Below, piece after piece: positions 22,535-34,159 of a stretch of 64,000 nt of DNA. Position 1 is the first letter of the stretch. Each line of letters begins with the position of its first letter. A model generated the notes under the pieces. The model searched no databases and was not told the DNA's origin. It worked only from the letters and a program-made list of their open reading frames with translations. Origin of the DNA: Rhizomys pruinosus (lineage: Eukaryota; Chordata; Mammalia; Rodentia; Spalacidae); contig VZQC01005680.1 in the NCBI GenBank assembly GCA_009823505.1, forward strand, positions 5,854,090-5,918,089. The letters run 5' to 3'. Both the position numbers and the translations under genes were made by a program.

Positions 22535-22698
22535 CATACTTTTTTTGTTGTTGTTCTTTTAGAGACAGGGTCTCCCTTTAGTCCCAGCTGTCCTAGAGCT
22601 CACTCTGTAGACCAGGTTGGCTTTGAACTCACAGAGATTCGCCTGCCTTTGCCTCCCAAATGCTAGGATTAAAGGTGTGCACCACCATGCCTGGCTCA
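22535..22698 (-). mobile_element. B1 SINE (antisense)
   Basis: Complete antisense B1. The flanking CACATACATACTT (22527 and 22698 regions) is a target-site duplication. Confidence 0.94.
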
Positions 22699-22711
22699 CA
22701 TACATACTTAA

Positions 22712-23165
22712 ACAGCAACATTTAATAATGTGCTTTGGCCTGAAGCAAATACTATCTTAAATTTATAAAGAGTATTTTAAAAACACCAATTCTTTCTGGT
22801 TTGGAAACGTGAGAAATTTACCCGAGATCTTGATATAAGCTCTGATGAGCCTCAACAATTCCAAATATTTTGACCCCAAGAATCAATGTCTATGACACCC
22901 TCATCTGCTTCCATACCATAACAAAGTGGATTTTTTGAACTGAGGCCTCTTCAGATCATTGTAGCTCTTTTGTTTCATTAACAGTGAACAAGCTTGGCTT
23001 TTACATTTATGTGTGAACTGGCACATTTGTGATCTGCTAACAAGGCCTTCTTCAGATGTGAGAAAGTTCACTGAATTATGTCTTTGGAGCATCAAGTTCT
23101 CACTTAATCTAATAAAATGCTTAATTGATGAAGCTCTAATGGCAACTTGTTTGTGATTTTTCTGT
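22712..23165. other. Unassigned
   Basis: About 450 bp with no recognised element. Confidence 0.5.
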
Positions 23166-23167
23166 TT

Positions 23168-23409
23168 TTTTAAAATTTTATTTATTTTTGTATGTGTATG
23201 AATGTACTTTTTGCATGTAGGTTTGTGCACCCGTGTCAGGCAATGCCAGGGAGGTCAGAAGAGGGTGTCGGATTCCCCTGGAACTGGAGTTCTCCTGGAA
23301 TTGGAGTTTCAGACGGTTCCCGGCCGCCATGTGGATGCTGGGGATCGAACCTCGGTCCTCTGCAAGAGCAGTCGGTGCTTTTAACCGCTAGGCCATCTCT
23401 CCAGCCCCC
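23168..23409 (-). mobile_element. B2 SINE, 17-bp-duplication form
   Basis: Antisense B2 with both units. CTGTTTTT flanks it on both sides. Confidence 0.95.
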
Positions 23410-23993
23410 TGTTTTTGTTTTTGCAAAGCACTATACAGCTATTAAGAAGTAAACCAGGCAGGGAGAATACTTGCGGTTTTTTTGTTGTTTTGTTTTGTTT
23501 TGTTTTTTCCTCTACTGGAACTTCATTCTTGAGCTATGAATGCACCTTCTACAATTGTTTGCCTTCAAAGTTTCAGAACAAAGGTCAATGAAAGAGAAAA
23601 GCTTTTGTTGAGCCCTTTGTGTTTTTAATCAGTGATTCTATAACAGGTTTACTGATTCTAAGATTTCTAACAAAAGGTTGCACAAGAAATACTAAAGTAA
23701 AACAAATTTTCTCAATAAAAAAACCTCCCTTTTGTCTTATTGGAAGTTAAATATTTATGTTTATTAATGTTTTAAAATACAAGTCAAAAAAAAAATCACA
23801 TATACGTTTGCAGAATTAGGATGGTACAAATATTTCAAAGCCTAATTTTTGCTAAAAATGTAGCATAAGTATTATCCAAAAGTATTTGAAGAGATTTCAA
23901 CAGAAAATTAATAGTCCACTGTTCTTTCTGATTTGGGATAGTTGATAATTATGTTTTTTACTCTCATAACTAGTATAATCAAGAAGCAAAGTA
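23410..23993. other. Unassigned
   Basis: About 580 bp, AT-rich, with a short (TTTTG)n at 23478-23503; nothing else recognised. Confidence 0.5.
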
Positions 23994-23995
23994 AG

Positions 23996-24225
23996 GTGCT
24001 GAAGAGATGACTCAGCAGTTAAGAGCACTGGCTATTCTCACAGAAGACCTGGGTTCAGTTTCCAGCTCCTACATGGCAGCTAGCAACCATCCATAATTCT
24101 AGTTCCAGGGGATCCAATACCTTCTTCTGGCCATCACAGGCATTGTATGACACAGGTGCACTTATATAAATGTGAGCAAAAGATTCGTACATATGAAATA
24201 AAAACAAATAAAAAATTAAAAAATG
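23996..24225 (+). mobile_element. B2/B3 SINE, single-unit form
   Basis: Old sense copy (GGTGCTGAAGAGATGACTCAGC); one AATTCTAGTTCCAGGGG unit. Confidence 0.88.
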
Positions 24226-24452
24226 TTTAAAAAGAAAATCAACCTTGTACTGAGATGCTGAAGTGAAATTTTGTAATGTGTGATCCTGGCAAGGGGAGGA
24301 GATGGTGTCTGGGCTCCAGCGTCTGCCATGTTGTGACTATGACCTCCTTTAAGGCGGAAAATTGTTGAGAAATCACACTGCATATACTCATTGAAATCCA
24401 CTTATGGTTGCCCAGGAATTCTTTTATCAGTCTCTTATTTTTTCTTTTGTTT

Positions 24453-24616
24453 GTTTCTTTTTCTTTTTTTTTTTTTTTTGAGACAGGGTCTCCCTGTAGC
24501 CCCAGCTGTCCTGGAACTCACTCTGTAGACCAGGCTAGCCTTGAACTCACAGAGATCCACCTGCCTCTGCCTCCCAAGTGCTAGGATTAAAGGCATGCAC
24601 CACTACGCCCAGCATC
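24453..24616 (-). mobile_element. B1 SINE (antisense)
   Basis: Complete antisense B1 with a T-rich start. Confidence 0.94.
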
Positions 24617-24627
24617 TCTGTCTTTTT

Positions 24628-24852
24628 AAAATATATTTATTATTTTTATTTTATACCTTTGAATATACTGTGTGCTGTGTGTAAGTGCACCTGTGTCATG
24701 CAAATACCCTTGGAGGTCAGAAGATGGCATCAGATCCCCTGGAACTGGAGTCATGGATGGCTGTTAGCTGCTATGTGGGTGCTGGGAACTTAACCCAGGT
24801 CCTTTGTAAGAGCATCGGGTGCTCCTAGCCACTGAGCCATCTCTCCAGCCCC
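24628..24852 (-). mobile_element. B2/B3 SINE (antisense)
   Basis: Antisense, single unit (CCCCTGGAACTGGAGTCATGG), CpG-poor and older. Confidence 0.88.
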
Positions 24853-25103
24853 AGCCCTGTCAGTCTCATATTGCTACCTTACAGGAATGAAGAAGCAGGA
24901 CACAGAACTAATAATTTTGGTTGGGAAAAATTCTGAACATTGTTAGTCTGAAGGTAGCTAGGACACAGTCTTCAGTTTCGGTATACACAGAATAAGCAAC
25001 CATAAGATTAATAGACACCATTGGAGCATAAGCGTATTGTAATAGTCACTCATTCCAACTATGATGTGACTTACTGGGAAGCCAAGGAAACTTTAAATTT
25101 GAG
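24853..25103. other. Unassigned
   Basis: About 250 bp; nothing recognised. Confidence 0.5.
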
Positions 25104-25511
25104 TGTTCTAGTTTCTCTTCAATTGCTGTGACAAAATACTCTGACCGACACCAAATTGGGAAGGAAAGGGTTTTTTCAGCTCACTTCTCCTGGGTTGTAG
25201 TTCATCACTCAGGGAACCCAAGGCAGGAACTCAGGGCAGGAACATGGAGGCAGGAGCTGAGGCACAGGCCATGGAAGAATGTTGCCCATTGGCTTGCTCC
25301 TCTGGCCCATGCCCAGCCTGCCCTCTTATATGGTACACAACAACCTGCCCAGGGCGGCACCACCCATAGTAGGCTGGGTCCTCTCACATTGCTCAACAAT
25401 CAAGACAATACTCCACAGATGTGGCCACAGGCCAGTCCAATGGAGTCAATTCCCCAATTGAGGATCCCTCAACCCAGGTGTGTCAAGTTGACACTAAAGC
25501 TATCCAGCACA
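25104..25511 (-). repeat. MaLR 3' LTR
   Basis: 408 bp. In antisense it begins TGTGCTGGATAGCTTTAGTG and ends ACTAGAACA. Nearly collinear with the solo LTR at 60370-60777, also 408 bp. Confidence 0.9.
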
Positions 25512-26683
25512 ATAGACCCCTTGTCAACTTGACACAGAAAACACATCACTATTAAACCACCACCTTTCCAGTTCTTGTCCCCAAGGTATGATGTTAACAT
25601 TGATCACAACCTAAGACAGTACAACCTGAAAAGCTCCACAGTCCTTAAAATGTCCAAACACTTAAAAGTTCACAGTCTGTTAAAAGTCTCTTCACTGTGG
25701 GCTGCTGTAAAATCCAAAACAAGTACTGTCTTATTTCAAAGGGAAGAATCAGGCACACCTAAGCAAAACCTAAGTCCAGCAAGTAGCTCACGGCTGGACA
25801 CCTGGGATTCACTCACGATCTTCTGAGCTCCAAAAGGTTTTGGCAGCTCCCCCTCTCCAACTCTGCCATCTGTGGCACACACAGCTCATCTCAAAGGCCC
25901 AGGGCAACTCCATTCCACACCTGCTGCTGCTCTTGGTGGTCGTCCCACAGTCCTGGCTTCTCCAAAAATCTGGGGTCACCACTGAAACTGAGGCAGCACC
26001 TTCACCAATGGTCTCTTCTGACCTCTCCTGGTGCAAAGCCTCAGCTTCTCTCCATGACCCCTGCAATCCTGGGGTCTTCACTGCAACCAAGGTGCACTTC
26101 TGCCCATGGTCTTTCCTGACCTCTCACAGTGCCAAGCCTTGGCTACTCTCTGTGACCCCCTCAAATTTTAACACCAGAGCCATATAGGAGACTCTTACTC
26201 ACTACCAAGTCCTGCTTCTGGCTTGAGATGGAAGCTCAGGCTTCTTCTGGAACATAGCTTCTGTGTGCTGACCCTGAAGAAATTCTTCCCAGAAGATTTC
26301 ACCACAGTGATGCTGGTCTCTTTTTACTTACAGCTGATTTTTTAGGCCCAGCTAACCAGCATCAATTGTCCCAGTACAACAAAGATTTCCCTTCAGGTTC
26401 TGGTCTCTTGTTACTTACAGCTGATTCTTCAGCCCCAGCTGACCAGAACCCACAGATTAAACAGTCCTGATGATCTCTGCTTCCCTTTGAAACTAGAAAC
26501 TTCACAAGCCAGCCCTCCATTTTCTACAACTCTTTCAGCAAAACTGTTCCAAGTTCTACAGCAAACAATCTTTAGGCATTCAATGATTTTTCTAGCCCAA
26601 AGTTCCAAATGCTTCCACAATCCTTCCCCAAAACACCAAGGTCAGGTCTGTCACAGCAATACCCCACTCCTGGTACCAATTTC
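25512..26683 (-). mobile_element. MaLR internal region
   Basis: Non-coding 1.17 kb body with the tRNA-primer region at its 5' (right) end. It contains a duplicated CTCTTGTTACTTACAGCTGATT-like block (26318-26350 and 26405-26430). Confidence 0.85.
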
Positions 26684-27065
26684 TGTTCTAGTTTCTCTTC
26701 AATTGCTGTGATAAAACACTCTGACCAACACCAACTTGGGGAGGAAAGGGTTTTTTCAGCTCACTTCTCCCGGGTCATAGTTCCTCAGGGCAGGAACATG
26801 GAGGCAGGAGCTGAAGCACAGGCCATGGAAGAATGCTGCCCACTGGCTTGCTCCCCTGGCCCATGACCAGCTTGCCCTCTTACATGGTACACAACAACCT
26901 GCCCAGGGTGGCACCACCCATAGTGGGCTGGGTCCTCCCACATTGCTCAACAATCAAGACAATACTCCACAGATGTGGCCACAGGCCAGTCCAATGGAGC
27001 CAATTCCCCAACTGAGGCTCCCTCAACCCAGGTGTGTCAAGTTGACACTAAAGCTATCCAGCACA
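26684..27065 (-). repeat. MaLR 5' LTR
   Basis: 382 bp, same ends as the left LTR, lacking the CATCACTCAGGGAACCCAAG-type segment. Confidence 0.9.
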
Positions 27066-27520
27066 CCCATTTTATAAATTTGCAAGTGTCACAGTCCTGA
27101 TTCATATTTAGGATGTTAACTGGTAGGTGGAAGTAAATATTTGTTTGGCTTGTGAGGTGTTACTTTCTGCTATGTGGGTCTTTATTACATAAACTATATT
27201 TTTTGAGAATGATCCTAATGAGTTCTGTGAAGGATTTGATGCAGAATACTAGACAATACTAGAACTCACCAGTTCTAGTATTCAAGTTTGACTTGAAGTT
27301 CAGCAAATTTATTGTGTATATCTATGACTGGCAATCAGAATAAAAGGCCTTACAGAAATAAGAGGGGTATCCGGTCTACTGAAATGCAGAAACTGGCAGT
27401 TTGGCAAAGTTATGGAAAATATGCTTGCTGATTGATCATCTCATGGGGGCCTAATTCCTGGTTTGAGCCTCTTCTGATGAACCTGCTCTGTTTGTTACAG
27501 GTTCTGGGATCAGTCGCTTT
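27066..27520. other. Unassigned
   Basis: About 450 bp; nothing recognised. Confidence 0.5.
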
Positions 27521-27524
27521 TTAA

Positions 27525-27792
27525 TTTTTTCTTTTTTGTTTTAATTAATTAATTAATTAATTAATTAATTAATTATGCTTATGAATGTATTATCTGCATG
27601 CAGGTCTGTGTACCCATGTTGTGCAATGCCGAGGAGGTCAGAAGAGGGTATCAGATTCCCCTGGAACTGGAGTTCTCCTGGAATTGGAGTTACAGACGGT
27701 TCTCAGCTGCCATGTGGGTGCTGAGGATCGAACCTGGGTCCTCTGCAAGAGCAGTTGGCACCCTTAACTGCTAGGCTACTTCTCCAGCCCCC
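27525..27792 (-). mobile_element. B2 SINE, 17-bp-duplication form
   Basis: Antisense B2 with both units and a (TTAA)n tail at 27541-27573. The flanks share CGCTTTTTA-TTTT. Confidence 0.94.
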
Positions 27793-28690
27793 GCTTTTTT
27801 ATTTTCTAGTAAGGCTCTCCTTTCCTTGTGAGTGACTGACTAATGTAGATTATCCCCAGAGAAACGTTTTGTCATTGTTTTGCTTTGGATCAAGGCAGAG
27901 CAAATGCTGTAGTGGATTTTTTTAAGTTAACTTGTGCGGGTTTTCCTTGCTGATCAGCAGTGCCTCCTTCTCAAGTCAGCTGATGACAAATATGAACAAA
28001 TATGCTCTAGGGTATACCTTGTGTATTTGCATAATTGTGTTCCATTTCCTTTGTGTATCCCCTATGCTGGAAATGACAAAGCACAGTTTGTATCTTACGG
28101 TAGAAATATAGTCACCTCCTTTGTTTGGAATTGACAAGTGATGAATTAGTTTGCATTCACTCAATCCATTTTTTTTTTAATTTGCTAAAACGTTGATAAT
28201 TTTTTGAAGAAAATTTAACCAACATACAAATACCAACACCTTCGGACTATTGATATGAAACACCAAAACAATCCAGAGTGCACAGTGCAGATTTCAGTAT
28301 CCCTGGAAATACATCGATTTCATATCACGATAAGCTAATCGATTCTCCTGGGTGTTAATTGGCAGAATTGTAGCTTGAAGGTGGGGCAGGATCCTATGAC
28401 TTTTACTTCTACACCACTACACATTTCTCTGTTTGTGACACCACCACGTGAAGGAAGGATATGTATGTGCCTGTTCTGTTTGTAGCTGTGCCCCCTGTTA
28501 TCTGGGCAGTGTCTGGCCCCAGTAGGCACCCAGTAAGAATCTACTGATGTTCTTCAGCAGTATATTTCCTCAGCATAAATAATATTCCAGGGAACTATCT
28601 ATAATGAAAATATGAATAAATGTGATAAAATGATTTTGAATTGTGTGAAAGTCTAGAAAAGAGACACACACATATTTGCATTCATGTAAG
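27793..28690. other. Unassigned
   Basis: About 900 bp of moderately AT-rich DNA; no repeat, exon or RNA recognised. Confidence 0.5.
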
Positions 28691-28694
28691 ATAT

Positions 28695-29010
28695 AGCTGC
28701 TAAATCCATTATGCTGTATTTTCTTTTTTTAACATTTTTGTTGAAGTTTTGTACATTTCATATATCCTTTCTCATTCCAATCTAGACTCATCTTCCCTTC
28801 CATGTCCCCTATCCCACCCAAGTTCATGCATGCTGCCATTCCCGTCTTGTACCTTTTTTCTGATTTTTTGCTAAGTTTTTCAAAGCAGAGGATTATTGTT
28901 CTTAGGGGAACTTTACTGTTTCAGTCCATTCCTTATCCCAGTTCCTCTGCTGTTGTAGTTCCCTCCAATCTGTATTGCTTGAACATATGCATATACATAA
29001 TATATATAGC
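28695..29010 (-). mobile_element. Possible LINE-1 3' UTR fragment
   Basis: T-rich start and a TCTTCCCTTCCATGTCCCC-type polypyrimidine block, similar in layout to 44190-44360. Confidence 0.45.
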
Positions 29011-29215
29011 CACACTTATATTAAATTTATATCATCTGTACACAAACTGTCATTTCCATATCATATTTCAGGATTCACATTTTTTTTCTTTTTAAATTTA
29101 TAGCATTCTAAAATATGCCTATATATATTCTATCCATATACCAAGATTACAAAGTCTAAAAATAAGTGATGGGTTAATTCTAGAGCCTGTTAAGGGATTT
29201 ACATTATAAGAGCAC
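29011..29215 (+). repeat. Paralogous segment X, copy 1
   Basis: About 200 bp alignable by eye with 35970-36170 (shared CACAAACTGT, CATATTTC..GATTCACATTTTT, CCAAAGTCTGAAAATAA-like blocks). Origin unknown, possibly an LTR. Confidence 0.65.
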
Positions 29216-29219
29216 AGTT

Positions 29220-29387
29220 GTGCCGGGTGTGGTGGTGCACGCCTTTAATCCTAGCACTTGGGAAGCAGAGGCAGGTGGATCTCTGTGAGTTCAAGGCCCA
29301 CCTTGTCTACATAGTGAGCTCCAGGTCAGCTGGGACTAAAGGGAGACCCTGTCTCAAAAAGACCAAAAAAAAAAAAAAAAAAAAAAC
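29220..29387 (+). mobile_element. B1 SINE
   Basis: Full-length sense B1 with a 22-A tail. Confidence 0.95.
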
Positions 29388-29527
29388 CACATATTCAATT
29401 CTAAGAACTGAAGTGAAAAACAAAGAGTCTCTTCAAAAGATATTGCCATCATCTGAGTGCTTGTCTTTGCAACCTTGGGTAGGCCTGGAGCAGTTTCCCA
29501 GTATTTTTTGTTTTGTTTTTCACCTCC

Positions 29528-29628
29528 TGTGGCTGGAGAGATAGCTCAGCCTTTAAGAGTGCTGACTGCTCTTGCAGAGGACCCGGGGTTTGATTCCCAG
29601 CACCCACATGGCCGGTAAAACCATCTTT
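29528..29628 (+). mobile_element. B2 SINE, 5' part only
   Basis: tRNA-like head of B2 (GTGGCTGGAGAGATAGCTC to CACATGGCCGGTAAAACCATC), cut where a B1 begins. Confidence 0.85.
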
Positions 29629-29795
29629 AAGCTGGGCATGGTGACACACACATTTAATCCTAGCACTTGGGAGGCAGAGGCAACTGGATTTCTGTGAGTT
29701 CAAGGCCAGCCTGGTCTACAGAGTGAGTTCCAGGCCAGCTGGGGCTATAAGGAGACCCTGTCTCAAAAAGACAAAAAAAAAAAAAGAAGACCAAA
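29629..29795 (+). mobile_element. B1 SINE
   Basis: Sense B1 with a mixed tail (AAAAGAAGACCAAAAGCAAAAGGG) that the B1 at 36478 also has. Confidence 0.93.
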
Positions 29796-30185
29796 AGCAA
29801 AAGGGAAGAGCAATGTTGTTTGAATTAATCGCAATTTATACTGGCAAGTGCATCTACGCTGTGGGCTGCCACTGCTTTTGCCATTCTTCAAAGACATGGG
29901 ACACAGCTTTTTAACCCTCCAAGAGTGGCCGAAGACTCATGTCTCTCCAAGATCCTCCAAACCTTCAATGCAGATGGGGACTGCTGAGAAATCCAACTTG
30001 TGGACTGAGCAGCTAACTGGGATTTCAGCCTCGTCAGAGTATAGACTGCCATTGTTGACTACCAGGCTGTGTCAGGGAGGCCAGTATAGGAAGATCCAAG
30101 ACAGGATGCAGGACATGGTGCTTTACTGGACTCGTTTGGTGACCATGGGGAGGGATAAGACCCAAGGAAAGAAAAAGAGAGAAAG
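29796..30185 (+). repeat. Paralogous segment Y, copy 1 (LTR-like)
   Basis: Matches 36651-37010 closely, with scattered single-base indels. Contains the GGACTGCTGAGA, GGACTGAGCAGCTA and GACTGCCATTGTTG blocks found in a common rodent LTR-type repeat. Family not fixed. Confidence 0.75.
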
Positions 30186-30317
30186 AAGGGAATGAGGAAA
30201 AGAAAGAAGATAAGAAAAAAAAAGGTCCAAGAAGGGTAAAGGAGAAAAACAAAGTGGTGTGAAAGAAAGGAAAAGTAGAAAGGAAAAAAAGTTAAAAAGA
30301 AAAGAAAGGGAACAAAC
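30170..30317. repeat. Purine-rich (GA/AAAG) tract
   Basis: About 150 bp almost free of pyrimidines on +, ending at a single N (30318). Confidence 0.9.
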
Positions 30318-30339
30318 NTCATAAAACCTTCAGGAAGAG

Positions 30340-30544
30340 CACCTGTGTGTGTGGGGGAAGGATATCCCCTCGGGTGAACTTTGTGAGTTCCAACTTGCTC
30401 TCTGGGCTCCCATACACAGTTGAGATGTGACCTCTAGCTTTTCTGCCACTTGCTGCCATGCCTTTCCCACTGTGATGGGATCTTATCTGTCTGGAAGCAT
30501 AAGCCAAAAGAAACTGTTCTGCAACTTGCTTCTGGTCATGGAGT
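30340..30544 (+). mobile_element. ORR1/MT-type MaLR LTR, 3' part
   Basis: TGCCATGCCTTTCCCACTGTGATGGGATC, CTGTCTGGAAGCATAAGCC and TTGCTTCTGGTCATGG are the standard 3' half of an ORR1-like LTR. It is cut by a B1. Confidence 0.8.
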
Positions 30545-30703
30545 TTTTTTTTTTTTTTGTCTTTTCAAGACAGGGTTTCCCTGTAACCCCAGCTGTCCTG
30601 GAACTCACTTTGTAGACCAGGCTGGCCTTGAACTCACAAAGATCCGCCTGCCTCTGCCTCCCAAGTGCTAGGATCAAAGGCGTGCACCACCACGCCCAGC
30701 AAT
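30545..30703 (-). mobile_element. B1 SINE (antisense)
   Basis: Complete antisense B1 exactly between the LTR piece and the LINE-1. Confidence 0.94.
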
Positions 30704-30705
30704 GC

Positions 30706-33700
30706 TGAACATTTTTAAAGATGTTTCACAGCCATCTTTATTTCCTTATTTGTGAAGTCTCTGTTCAGCTCTTTACTCCATCTTTCGAGGAAGTCATTTG
30801 ATTTCATACTTCTTTGTTTTTGAGTAGTTTACATATTCTGGATGTTAATGCTCTGTCAGATGTATCACTAGTGAAGGTTCCCTCCCGCTCTGTGGGTTTT
30901 CTCTTCACTTCCCTGACTGTTTCCTTCACTGTACAGAAGTTTTTGTGTTTAATGAGGTCCCACTTGTCAATTGTGAACCTCACTTCCTGTGTAGCTGCTG
31001 TCTGACTTAAAAAGTCTTCTCCCATGCCTATGTCTTGAAGGTTGCTGCCAACTTTTTCTTCTATCCTGTTCAGAGTTTTGGGTTTCAAGTTGAGGTCTTT
31101 ATTTGATCCATTTGGAGTTGATTTTTGTACAGGGTGAGAGGTAGGTGTTTAGTTTTATTCTTCTACAAGTTGTGATCCAGTTTTGCCAACATCATTTACT
31201 CAAGATGCTATCTTTCCTCCATTGGGTCTTCTTGGCCCCTTTGTCAAATATGAGGTGGCTGAAATTTTGTGTGCTCAAGTTTGGATCTTCAATTTTGTTC
31301 CATTTGTCTATAGGTCTGTTTTGCACCAGAACCATGCTGTTTTTATGACTATAGCTCTGTAATATAGTTTGAAGTCTGAAATAGAAATCTGGTATAGCCC
31401 TGTATTGCTCTTTTCACTCAGGGTTGCTTTGGCTATTCTGTGTCTTTTGTTTTTCCATATGAATTTAAGGATTTTTTTCAAGTCCATGAAGAAACTCTTG
31501 GGGATTTTAATTGCATTGAATCTGTATATTAATTTGGGTAGAATGGACATTTTTACTATATTAATTTTTCCAATTCATGAGCATGGGAGATCTTTCCATC
31601 TTCTGATGTCTTCTTCAATCTCCTTCCTCAGGGGTTTAATATTTTTGTTGTAGAGATCTTTGGTGTTTTTGGTTAGTTTTGTTCCTAGGTATTTTATTGT
31701 TTTTGATGCTATTGTGAGTGGGAAGGTCTCCTCCTATTCCTTCTTCAGTTGCTTATTGTTGGTGTATAGAAAGGCTACTGATTTTTCTAGGTTAATTTTG
31801 TATCCTGCCACTTTACTGAAAGTCTTTATCATTTCTAGGAGTTTTCTGGTGGCATTTTTAGCATCCCTTGTGTAAATTATCATATTGTCTACAAAAAGGG
31901 ATAGCTTGACTTCTTCTTTTCCAATTAGTACTCCTTTAATTTTCCTTTCTTTTCTTGTTGCCCTATGTTTCAAGCACCATATTGAAGAGGAGTGGTGATA
32001 GTGGACAGCCTTGCTGAGTTCTTACCTTTAAGGGGAACACTTCTAACTTTTCTCCATTTAGGATGATGTTGGCTATGGGTTTCTTGTATATGGCTTTGAT
32101 TACATTGAGGAATGATCACTCCAGTCCAATTTCCTCTAGGACTTTAAGCATGAAGGGATGCTGGATTTTGTCAAAGGATTTTTCTGCATTGATTGAGATG
32201 ATCGTGTGGTTTTTGTTTTTCAGTCCATTTATGTGTTTTATGATATTTATTGATTTACATATATAGAACTATCCCTGTATCTCTGGTATGAATCCAACTT
32301 GGTCATGATGGATGATCTTTTTGATATGGGTCTGTATGTGGTTTGCAATTATTTTGGTGAGAATTTTTCATCTGTGTTCATTAATGAGATGAGTCTATAG
32401 TTTTCTTTTTTGCTTGTATCTTTGCCTGGTTTTGGTATTAGAGTGATGCTGGATTTATAGAAGGAATTTGGGAGATTTTCCTCTGTATTCTTCCAAACAG
32501 TTTGGGAAGTAATTGCTGTAAGTCTTCTTTAAATATTTTATAGAATTCTGCTGTGTAACTATCTGGTCCTGAGCTTTTTTATTTGGGAGGTTTATTATTA
32601 CATCTTTAATTTCCTCAAATGTTATGGGTCTGTTTAAACTGTCAATCTCTTCTTAGTTAAACTTTATTGATTCCCAGGATTTCAAATATTCATCCATTTC
32701 TCTTAGGTTTTCAAATTTGGTAGAGTATAGGTTTTTGAAGTATTCCCATATGATTGTCCTTCATTGTCTGTTGTGATGTTTCCCCTTTCATCACAAATTC
32801 TATTGATTTGGAGTTGCTCTTTCTTCTGGTTAACTGGGCTAGAGGTCTGTCTATCTTGTTTACCCTTTCAAAGAACCAACTTTTGGATTCATTGATTCTT
32901 TGTATTGTTTTCTTTATTTCTGTTTCATTGATTTATTCTCTGATTTTTGTTATTTCTTCCTGTCTGTTGGGTTTAGGGTTCATTTGATGTTGTCTCTCAA
33001 GTGTTTCTAGTTGCAGTGTTAGATAATTTATTTGCACCCTTTCTGGTTTTTTTTTTTTTTTTTATGTAGGCATCCAGGGCTATAAATTTCCCTGTTAGGA
33101 CTGCTTTTAATGTATTCCAAAGGTTTTGTTTTGTTGTATTGTCATTTTCATTTAGTTCCAGAAATGCTTTTATTTCTTTCTTTATTTCTTCCTTGACCCA
33201 TTCATTATTCAGGAGTGTGTTGTTTAGTCTCCTTGTGTTCTTATAAGTAGTGGGACTTTTCCTGATGTTGATATTGAGCTTTTTGCACTGTGGTATGATA
33301 GAATACATGAAATTATTTCAATCCTTTTGTGTTTGTTGAGGTTTATTCTGTGTCTCAGTATGTGGTCGATTTTGGAGACTGTTTCATGTGGTGCTGAGTA
33401 GAAAGTATATTTTCTGGTGTTTCAGTAGAATATCAGGTAGATGTCTGTGAGGTCCATTTGGTGTATTGTATTGTTCAGTTCAGACATCTCTGTTTGTTCT
33501 TTGTCCAGTTGACCTATCCAAAGGGCTCAGTGGGGTATTGACATCTCCCACTATTAGTGTGTTGGGATTAATCTGTGCCTTAAAGTCTTGCAGGATTGTG
33601 TTTATAAAGTTAGGTGCTCCAGAGTTTGGTGCATTTATGATTGTGAGATCTTCATGGTTAATTGTTCCTTTGATAAGGATATAAGGGCCCTGTTTGTCTC

Positions 33701-33780
33701 TTCTGATTAGTTTTACTTTGAGGTCTTTTCCAGAAATTGGATAGGTGATAATCAGGTCCATTCAACACTGAGCATTATGC
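30706..33780 (-). mobile_element. LINE-1 ORF2 fragment (antisense)
   Basis: About 3 kb of L1 ORF2 in reverse, cut at both ends. The N-terminal side starts within the endonuclease domain (33480-33761 reads YILIKGTINHEDLTI and GDVNTPLSPLDRS); the RT domain follows (32000-32250). The catalytic FADD box reads F-V-D-N at 31884-31895, so the second catalytic aspartate is lost. The 3' end stops inside the ORF2 C-terminal part at a B1. No ORF1, promoter or poly(A) is attached. Stops and frameshifts are frequent. Confidence 0.92.
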
Positions 33781-34150
33781 TCACTCAGTTTCCTTCTGGC
33801 CAGTTCCTCTAAGTTGGCTGTGAAACCTAGTGTGCTGGGACTGGAGTTGTGGGAGTCTCCTGTCTCTTCTTCCTTGCACCTTGGACTCACTACCTCTATT
33901 CCCACTGGGTCCCTTGCACATCAGCACAAGCAGTGGGGGGGTGGGGGGCGGGGTTTGCTCCCTTGGCCCGCACTCCAGCCCCCTCTGTGTCCTGCTGCTG
34001 CTGTGCTGGCTGGAAGATTCTACCCATGCCCATCATGCAAGAGGGGTGTGGTTCTGCCTGGGCCCTTGAGCCCAAGCCTCCTGGCCTGGCTTCCCGAAAG
34101 GCTGCCTACCTGTGCTAACCTCTCCACCTGCTCTATTACTTTTCTAGTCA
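33781..34150. other. GC-rich unassigned block
   Basis: About 370 bp, clearly more GC-rich than its surroundings, including a G run at 33933-33953. A 158-codon frame crosses it but shows no recognised domain. It could be L1 5' UTR-like or unrelated; not resolved. Confidence 0.4.
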
Positions 34151-34159
34151 TTGTGACTG

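Larger units (their letters stand above)
25104..27065 (-). mobile_element. Complete ERVL-MaLR (MT-type) retrotransposon
   Basis: Two direct repeats with TG...CA ends flank 1172 bp. In antisense the right LTR (26684-27065) is 5' and the left (25104-25511) is 3'. Just inside the 5' LTR the antisense reads TGGTACCAGGAGTGGGGT, the MaLR primer-binding region known from rodent and primate MaLRs. The interior has no retroviral ORF, as expected for this non-autonomous group. The LTRs differ mainly by a ~26-bp length difference near their AATAAA-proximal third. I saw no matching 5-bp flanks (TTGAG left, CCCAT right). Confidence 0.9.

Noticed and set aside
25128..25532. 134-codon frame
   Set aside because: It lies wholly within a MaLR LTR.
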